A stretch of DNA of 39,079 bases from Myxococcales bacterium. GTDB taxonomy: Bacteria > Myxococcota_A > Bradymonadia > REDH01. Below are positions 33,961 to 39,079 of this stretch, piece by piece; position 1 is the stretch's first letter; each line of letters begins with the position of its first letter. Made by a program: the position numbers and the translations under genes. The stretch covers positions 1-39,079 of the forward strand of contig JACKDJ010000034.1 in assembly GCA_020633625.1 (NCBI GenBank), read 5' to 3'. The notes under the pieces were generated by a model, which worked only from the letters and a program-made list of their open reading frames with translations, made no database searches and was not told the origin of the DNA.

Positions 33961-34584
33961 GTGAAGCGCGCGATGGAGCTCGCGTACTACCGCGAGGCGC
34001 GGAACCGCGGGCTCACGATGCGCGAGATGGTAGAGCTGATGTCCGTCAGCATGCGGAAGATCAGCCAGCTCTCGAACGACCTCAAGACCACGTACGCTCG
34101 GGCGGCGGCGCAACCGAACCTCGAGCGGCGGATCATCTCGCTGCTCCTCGCTGGCCCGATGACGCGCGCCCGGATCGTTCAGGCGCTCGCGGCCGAAGAA
34201 GAGGCCGATGTCGAGGCCGTGCTCGCTGGGCTGGTCGCCGAGCGGCGCGTGGCCGTCACCGACGACCGCACGCCACGGTTCGCGCTCACCGCGCAGGACT
34301 ATCGGCTGGTGAAGGAGCCCTGGCAGCAGCGCATCGACGGGCTCGACCACCTGTGCAGGACCCTCGCGTCGGTCGTTGAGCAGCGCTTCTTCGGAGACAG
34401 CGACGCCGCCTTCGCGCGCACCGTCGCGCTGCGGATCGGACGCGCGCAGCTCGACGAGCTCCGCGCTCTGTACGAAGAGCGCGTCTTCAGCGAAGCTGTC
34501 GCACTGGAGCGAGCAGCCGCCGACGACGACGCGCTGTCGCTGAACATCGCCATCATGTGGGGCGAAGATGAAGAACGTACGTAG
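33961..34584 (+). CDS. Helix-turn-helix-like protein, N-terminus probably lost to a frameshift
   Basis: The intact frame from GTG 33961 gives 207 residues. It begins with helices (VKRAMELAYYREARNRGL) and a resolvase/sigma-like HTH (TMREMVELMSVSMRKISQLSNDLK, about 19-42). A second winged-helix-like segment (about 58-100, RRIISLLLAGPMTRARIVQAL) and a helical C-terminus follow. The same frame upstream reads AARLAARFGIPLRD without a start, while a GTG at 33858 opens DLRDHVLFTILVRG in the neighbouring frame, right after a good promoter. One extra base near 33920 would explain both, giving about 241 residues. It is probably a DNA-binding regulator. A lipoprotein gene overlaps its end by 17 bases. 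Confidence 0.65.
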   Translation: MKRAMELAYYREARNRGLTMREMVELMSVSMRKISQLSNDLKTTYARAAAQPNLERRIISLLLAGPMTRARIVQALAAEEEADVEAVLAGLVAERRVAVTDDRTPRFALTAQDYRLVKEPWQQRIDGLDHLCRTLASVVEQRFFGDSDAAFARTVALRIGRAQLDELRALYEERVFSEAVALERAAADDDALSLNIAIMWGEDEERT

Positions 34585-35215
34585 CGGCCGCGTCAGCCTC
34601 GCCCTGGTCCTCGGGCCCCTTGTCCTGGCCGGCTGCGCCGAGACCGGAGCAGCCGGGCTGACCTGCGACGAAGGCGCCGTCCCCGTGTTGCTCGCCGGGG
34701 CTCAGTCCTGCGTCGTCAGTGTCGTCGAGACCGGCTTCTTGTGCGCCGCTGACGTTCCGTACGCATACCCGATCGCCGACGGTCTCGTCTGCTCATCGCG
34801 CGACGACCTCGACGCCGACGAGGTTGCGGAGATCGCCGAAGCCGGCGGTATCGACCTCAGGTCCGGCTCCGATGGGGCCGACGACAACGAGGCGACCGGC
34901 GCTTCGACGTCCACCCCCACGCCGGGCGGTGGCGACGACGAGCTCGCCGCGGACGAGGTCGTCGCGGCCGACGACGAAGCGCACGCGCACGACGAAGCCG
35001 ACGAGACGGGGGCCGACGGACGGCCCCTCCGGCGCGAGCGGAGTGAGGCAGACGAGGCAGAAGGCGACGAGGCGTCCGAGCAGGACGAGCTGCACTGCGA
35101 CGCCGAGTTCGAAGATGAGGACGACCGCCTCCGCTGTATCGAGCTTTCGGAGCGCGAGGAGTGCGACGTCCCCGGGGAGCGCTGCGACGAGCTCCCGCCG
35201 CTCCCCGAGCCCTGA
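34568..35215 (+). CDS. Acidic low-complexity lipoprotein
   Basis: A 215-residue lipoprotein (MKNVRSGRVSLALVLGPLVLAGC, lipid at Cys23). A small domain with four Cys (about 30-80: LTCDEGAVPVLLAGAQSC and TGFLCAADVPYAYPI) is followed by a long Asp/Glu/Ala-rich disordered stretch (about 85-170). A Cys-bearing tail (LHCDAEFEDEDDRLRCIEL, ECDVPGERC) ends the protein. No family recognised. It overlaps the HTH-like gene, so the two are translationally linked. Confidence 0.65.
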   Translation: MKNVRSGRVSLALVLGPLVLAGCAETGAAGLTCDEGAVPVLLAGAQSCVVSVVETGFLCAADVPYAYPIADGLVCSSRDDLDADEVAEIAEAGGIDLRSGSDGADDNEATGASTSTPTPGGGDDELAADEVVAADDEAHAHDEADETGADGRPLRRERSEADEAEGDEASEQDELHCDAEFEDEDDRLRCIELSEREECDVPGERCDELPPLPEP

Positions 35216-35302
35216 CGAGCGCCCGACGCCGTTGACGCTGCGGTTTGGCCGATGGTCGGCCCGGGGGCGACGCTTGACGTGATATGGCGTTGGGCCCCGC
35301 GA

Positions 35303-35436
35303 CCCGGATGCGGCCGGGGCTTGGCCGCGGTTGTGGCCGGCCTTCGGCCGGGGGCGAGGCATGGCCTCGCGCCTTACGTTCCCCGGATGCGGCCGGGGTT
35401 TGGCCGCGGTTGTGGCCGGGGTTTGGCCGCGGTTGT
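35303..35436. repeat. GC-rich 23-bp tandem repeats in a convergent gap
   Basis: A 23-bp unit beginning GGCCGGGG and ending GGCCGCGGTTGT occurs at 35312-35334, 35391-35413 and 35414-35436. A larger block of about 38 bp starting CCCGGATGCGGCC is duplicated at 35303-35340 and 35383-35420. The interval between holds two perfect hairpins: CCGGCC-TTC-GGCCGG (35337-35351) and GCGAGGC-ATG-GCCTCGC (35354-35370). The gap 35216-35457 contains no credible gene. Confidence 0.8.
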
Positions 35437-35438
35437 GG

Positions 35439-35454
35439 CCGGCCCTTCGGCCGG
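35439..35454. terminator. Hairpin adjoining the stop of the Ig/PPC lipoprotein gene
   Basis: CCGGCC (35439-35444), loop CTTC, GGCCGG (35449-35454), three bases beyond the minus-strand stop codon at 35460-35458. No T run follows. Position between convergent genes suggests a bidirectional transcription end, but this is inference. Confidence 0.35.
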
Positions 35455-35457
35455 GGC

Positions 35458-37956
35458 TTAGCGCTGGACCGGGACGCAGCCGTAGAGGATCTCGGAGTCT
35501 GGCGCGAAGAGCTCGCGACACTCGTAGTCGTCCTGTCGCGTGCAGGCGTCGTCGGCGCCCCAGCACGTCTGGACGCACGACGCGCGGCCGTCGACCATCG
35601 CGCATGCGGCGCCCTCGCCGCAGGGCACGCCGCGATCACACCCTGCCGCCGCGCAGTGCCCTCCGGGCCAGTCCACGCAGACCCGGTCTCCGCCGCAATC
35701 GGCCACCGCTTCGCACTCCGCTGCCGTCTCGCCCTCGCCGGTCGGGAAGCAGGCGGCCCCCTCGAAGAACTGCTTGCACACTCGGCCCGCCCCGCAGTCT
35801 CCATCGTCGGCGCACTCGGCGACGCACGTTCGTGCCGGGAGCGTGATGCTCGGCAGCGGACAGATCTGGCCGACCTCGCAGTCGGCGTTCCGCACGCACG
35901 CAACGCGGCGACAGCGCGCGACGTCGCAGAGCTCGGTTGCGTCGCAGTCGGCCGCGGTCGCGCAGCTCGCGAGGGGCACGTCGCTCCGGGCCAGCGTGTA
36001 GCTCCCGTCTCTCCCGTCATACGAGAACACTCGGACCCGGAATGGCCCTGCCGACGAGCGCAGGTCGACCGAGACTGACTCCGTATCGCCGACGCCGCGC
36101 GCCGAGGCGACGAGGTGACCAGCCGCGTCTAGCACGTCCATGTCGAGGTCCGCCGCCGCGGCGTCAAAGGTGAGCGTCAGCGTCGTGCGGCTGGCGTCGT
36201 CGCTCTCGACTCGCAGCTCGTCCGTGTCGCGGCCGCAGATCTGGCCAGAGAACGACCCGCCCGGCGACAGCGTCGGAGACTCGCCGGCCTCGGCGGGGTC
36301 GTCGACGCAGGCGCAAGCGGCCGGCGTGACGCGGGCTCGCACAGAGTAGCTCGCCGGGTCGAGAGACGGCGCGAAGACTCGGGCGAGGAGGTCGGCGCCT
36401 CCCGCCACGCACACCGTCGCAACGGCGGTTTCGTCGCTGCGCGCCGCGACGGCGACGATCGTCCCGTGCGCGTCGACGAGCTGAAGCTCGACCGCGCCGG
36501 TCGCCTGCACCTCTACCTCTGACTCGGTATCGACCGCGAGCCGGTACCAGTCGTCGTCGCGTCCACACGCCGTCGCGTTGCGGTCGGTCGCAGGCGCGAG
36601 CGTCGCTGCCTGCGCGGGGACGTCGTTGGGCTCTGCCGCGTCTGGCTCGCAGTCGGGCACGCCGAGGCATCTGGACTCCGCTGAGCCGCAGCCGGAGCGG
36701 ATGACACCCTCCATCGAGTTCCACAGGGCGCACTCCGTGCCGTCGTCGCACCGGTCGCCGAGCTCGCAGCCCGGAATGCAGCGGCCACCGTACGGGGTCC
36801 GGGCGCAGACGCCGCTGAGGCAGTCACCGCTCACCTGGCAGACGTCGCAGTCGTCGAGAATGCCGGCCTCGACCGCGCCGATCGCTGTGAATCGGCGCAT
36901 TCGCAGCGGCGCGAGGTTGTCGCAGCGGGTGCCCGTCGGGTCGTCGTCGTCGGTCACCCAGGCGACGAGGGAGAGGTTCTTCGCCTCGTCCTCGGCGAGC
37001 CGAAACGTTGGGATCCGCGCCAGCCAGCCACCGTCGGCAGTGGGTGCGAACGGGACCAGCGACAGCGTCGGTAGCTCGAGCTGGTCGCGCTGCTCGATCC
37101 TCCCGTCGGTGTAGAACAAGACGGGGCGGTCGCGCAGCGGGTTGTCGTCGGCGACCCGCATCGACACCGGATAGCCGACCCGCGAAACCAGCGAGCTCCC
37201 GTCTTCTGGCGCCCCCCAAACTACCTCCGGGACGGCCCCGCCACACGCCGCCTTGGTCGGCGTGAGCAGCACGAACGTCGTGTCGCGCTGGACCTCCGGG
37301 TGTTCGCCATCGCTCGCCCCGAAGGTAACGGTCCACTGCGCGGCGGCGGCGGTCTGATCCGCTCGCGGGCACCAGCGAAACGTGCCGCGCGAGGTCGGAC
37401 CAACCTCGGTGACGTCGAAGGTCGCGCCGGCAGGCATCCCAAACGCCACGCGGAGCGCGACCTGTTCCGAGTCGCGGTCCGACGCTACAACCGGCAACTC
37501 GACGCACGGCGTGGCGTCGAGGTCGACGGCCTGTCCGGGCCCCGGCGCGCTAAACACCGGCGCCGCCTCGCGCGCCACGATCACCTCGATCTGCACGTGA
37601 CGCGACGCGCGGCGGTCACCGGCTGCGGCGTTGATGGTCAGCGTGTGCAATCCGACGTGATCGGCAGTGGGCGTCCACTGCAGCTCGCCGCCGCCCGGGC
37701 GCGCTACGATGAACGCCCAGCGGTCGAGGAACGGGAGGTCGGGGCCAGAGAACGACAGCGAGACCGGCGCACGCCCGGGGTGCCTCACCGAGAAGGGCAC
37801 CGACAGGAACTCCCCGACGTACGCCGTCTGCGGCTCGATCGGAGGGATCCGCATCGTGTCCGTCTCCTCGCAGCCGACCAGAGTCACGGCGGCGAGGAAT
37901 GGCGCGAGCACGACGAGGGCCCGCCGGAGCGCGCCGCGGCGGTACCGGTCGAGCAT
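35458..37956 (-). CDS. Large lipoprotein with Ig-like, PPC-like and Cys-rich domains
   Basis: An 832-residue lipoprotein (ALVVLAPFLAAVTLVGC, lipid at Cys29). Two Ig/cadherin-like domains (about 36-130 and 134-235: QTAYVGEFLSVPFSV, LQWTPTADHVGLHTLTI, FRWCPRADQTA) are followed by a less clear beta domain (about 245-370) and a Cys-rich patch (about 380-450). Two PPC-like (pre-peptidase C-terminal) domains come next (about 455-545 and 555-650): EPNDVPAQAATLAPATDRNATACGRDDDWYR is diagnostic in shape. A second Cys-rich region (about 660-832) has repeated CxxxxDCxxxxxC loops. No protease catalytic motif is seen, so it is probably a binding or structural surface protein. The ATG shares one base with the upstream stop (TGATG). 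Confidence 0.78.
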   Translation of the reverse strand: MLDRYRRGALRRALVVLAPFLAAVTLVGCEETDTMRIPPIEPQTAYVGEFLSVPFSVRHPGRAPVSLSFSGPDLPFLDRWAFIVARPGGGELQWTPTADHVGLHTLTINAAAGDRRASRHVQIEVIVAREAAPVFSAPGPGQAVDLDATPCVELPVVASDRDSEQVALRVAFGMPAGATFDVTEVGPTSRGTFRWCPRADQTAAAAQWTVTFGASDGEHPEVQRDTTFVLLTPTKAACGGAVPEVVWGAPEDGSSLVSRVGYPVSMRVADDNPLRDRPVLFYTDGRIEQRDQLELPTLSLVPFAPTADGGWLARIPTFRLAEDEAKNLSLVAWVTDDDDPTGTRCDNLAPLRMRRFTAIGAVEAGILDDCDVCQVSGDCLSGVCARTPYGGRCIPGCELGDRCDDGTECALWNSMEGVIRSGCGSAESRCLGVPDCEPDAAEPNDVPAQAATLAPATDRNATACGRDDDWYRLAVDTESEVEVQATGAVELQLVDAHGTIVAVAARSDETAVATVCVAGGADLLARVFAPSLDPASYSVRARVTPAACACVDDPAEAGESPTLSPGGSFSGQICGRDTDELRVESDDASRTTLTLTFDAAAADLDMDVLDAAGHLVASARGVGDTESVSVDLRSSAGPFRVRVFSYDGRDGSYTLARSDVPLASCATAADCDATELCDVARCRRVACVRNADCEVGQICPLPSITLPARTCVAECADDGDCGAGRVCKQFFEGAACFPTGEGETAAECEAVADCGGDRVCVDWPGGHCAAAGCDRGVPCGEGAACAMVDGRASCVQTCWGADDACTRQDDYECRELFAPDSEILYGCVPVQR

Positions 37957-39079
37957 CAGCTACGGCGCCGACGGCGCACGGCGAGCGCGACGAGCGCGGC
38001 GATCGCGCCGAGCTCGGGGAGCGCCGCGCCCGGGGCCGCCGCGCAGCCGCCGCGCTTGCCACCGCCGCTGCCTCCGTCGCCCGACCCGTCCACCGGGGCC
38101 GGATCGTCGTCCTCGCCGTCGGGGATGCCGTCGCCGTCGGTGTCGACGAGGCGCGGGTCCGTCTCGCCAGCGTCGACGAGTCCGTTGGCGTTCAGGTCCT
38201 CGCCCGAACGGCACTCATCAGTCTCGCCCGGGCCGTCGCAGAGGCCGTCGCCGTCGGTGTCGGGGTCGAGCGGGTCGGTCGGGTCTGCCGCGAGCACCTC
38301 GACGCCGTCGTCGAGGCCGTCGTCGTCGGTGTCGGGGTCCAGCGGATCCGTTCCGGCTGCAGCTTCTGCTGCGGCGTTGAGCCCGTCGCCGTCCGGGTCC
38401 GCGGCCGAAGGGTCGTCGTCGGACGGATCGAGTGGGTCTCGTCCGGCCGCGCGCTCGGCGCCATCGCCCTCGCCGCCGCCATCGGTGTCGAAGCGCGTCG
38501 GATCGGTCTCGAGGCTCGACGTCCGGCCGTCGGCGTCGAGATCTTCGCCGCGCACGCACACGCCCTCGACGGTCGCCGGGCCGTCGCAGAGCCCGTCGTG
38601 ATCAGTGTCTGCCTCGGTTGGGGACGTCGGGACCGCACGAGCGACCTCGTCTCCGTCTTCGAGCCCGTCGCCGTCGGTGTCGGGCGCGAGGGGGTCGGTC
38701 CCGGCTTCGAGCTCCGCGCCGTCGCTGAGTCCGTCCCGGTCCGAGTCCGGCTGCCGAGGATTGGTGCCGAGCATCACCTCGTCGCCGTCGCTGACGCCGT
38801 CGTCGTCGGAGTCCGCGTTGTTGGGGTCGGTGCCGAGCTCCTCTTCGACGCCGTTCGCGAGCCCGTCGCCGTCGGAGTCGCCAGCGGGATCGTACGGGTC
38901 GCCGAAGTCGAGCGGGTCGCTGCCGCCGGCGACCTCGTCGCCGTCAGAGATCCCGTCGTGGTCGGAGTCGGGGTCGTTGGGATCGGTGCCGCGCGCGACC
39001 TCGTCGCCGTCGGAGAGGCCGTCCTCGTCTGTGTCGCCCGCGGTCGGGTTGGTGCCGCGCGTGACCTCGTCGCCGTCCA
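37956..39079 (-). CDS. Thrombospondin-type-3-repeat protein with MYXO-CTERM-like tail (cut by window edge)
   Basis: The frame is open from the right edge to the TGA at 37958-37956; the N-terminus lies outside. Of about 374 visible residues, nearly all are Asp-rich calcium-binding thrombospondin type 3 repeats of the form DPNDPDSDHDGISDGDE, about a dozen copies. The last 35 residues are Gly-rich, then KRGGC, then a membrane helix (LPELGAIAALVALAV), then RRRRRS. A Gly-Cys motif, one helix and an Arg cluster at the very end is the MYXO-CTERM arrangement, thought to be processed by myxosortase to leave a lipid-linked surface protein. It is co-transcribed with the Ig/PPC lipoprotein. Confidence 0.85.
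   Translation of the reverse strand, partial: DGDEVTRGTNPTAGDTDEDGLSDGDEVARGTDPNDPDSDHDGISDGDEVAGGSDPLDFGDPYDPAGDSDGDGLANGVEEELGTDPNNADSDDDGVSDGDEVMLGTNPRQPDSDRDGLSDGAELEAGTDPLAPDTDGDGLEDGDEVARAVPTSPTEADTDHDGLCDGPATVEGVCVRGEDLDADGRTSSLETDPTRFDTDGGGEGDGAERAAGRDPLDPSDDDPSAADPDGDGLNAAAEAAAGTDPLDPDTDDDGLDDGVEVLAADPTDPLDPDTDGDGLCDGPGETDECRSGEDLNANGLVDAGETDPRLVDTDGDGIPDGEDDDPAPVDGSGDGGSGGGKRGGCAAAPGAALPELGAIAALVALAVRRRRRS

Overview
This is a strongly GC-rich bacterial window, most likely from the Myxococcota (the former deltaproteobacterial myxobacteria and relatives). The pointers are a C-terminal MYXO-CTERM-like sorting tail on a thrombospondin-type-3-repeat protein, a PhaR-type polyhydroxyalkanoate regulator with a coiled-coil tail, a MopE-like CNGxDDDCDG motif, many Asp/Gly-rich secreted lipoproteins, a sigma-54-like promoter, and vegetative promoters with a TTGxxx / TAGxxT flavour. 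No RNA gene, insertion sequence or CRISPR array was seen.

Left part (1-10.1 kb): the start of a membrane protein leaving the left edge, a HAD phosphatase, a PhaR-like regulator, an outer-membrane barrel protein, a zinc-ribbon membrane protein, prmC, a SRAP/YedK-type protein, and a very long secreted fibre-like protein made of about 20 copies of a 55-57-residue repeat, downstream of and probably co-transcribed with a small lipoprotein. From about 3.98 to 7.52 kb, seven single-base indels break prmC, the SRAP gene and the fibre gene. Read through them, all three are full-length, so sequencing or assembly error is the simplest explanation.

Middle (10.3-20.5 kb): a secreted lipase lipoprotein with an overlapping upstream membrane-anchored partner, a beta-propeller lipoprotein with a strong terminator and a sigma-54-like promoter, a CAP-domain lipoprotein, and overlapping gyrA-hemL.

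Right-middle (20.5-33.7 kb, all minus strand): the most interesting region. A tightly packed six-gene run from one promoter encodes, in transcription order, a signalling protein (HPt, degenerate receiver, degenerate GGDEF, receiver with Glu at the phosphorylation site), a YaiO-type TPR/beta-barrel outer-membrane protein, an inner-membrane HEAT-repeat protein, a processive-type GT2 synthase, a membrane-anchored periplasmic protein and a beta-propeller lipoprotein with one haem-c motif. Just upstream, a second pair encodes a Cys-rich SUMF lipoprotein and a glycosidase-like lipoprotein. Together they look like an uncharacterised synthase-dependent exopolysaccharide assembly and export system.

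Right end (33.8-39.1 kb): a helix-turn-helix-like protein with an overlapping acidic lipoprotein on the plus strand, converging across GC-rich tandem repeats and hairpins on a minus-strand pair: a lipoprotein with Ig-like, PPC-like and Cys-rich parts, and the MYXO-CTERM thrombospondin-repeat protein, which runs off the right edge.
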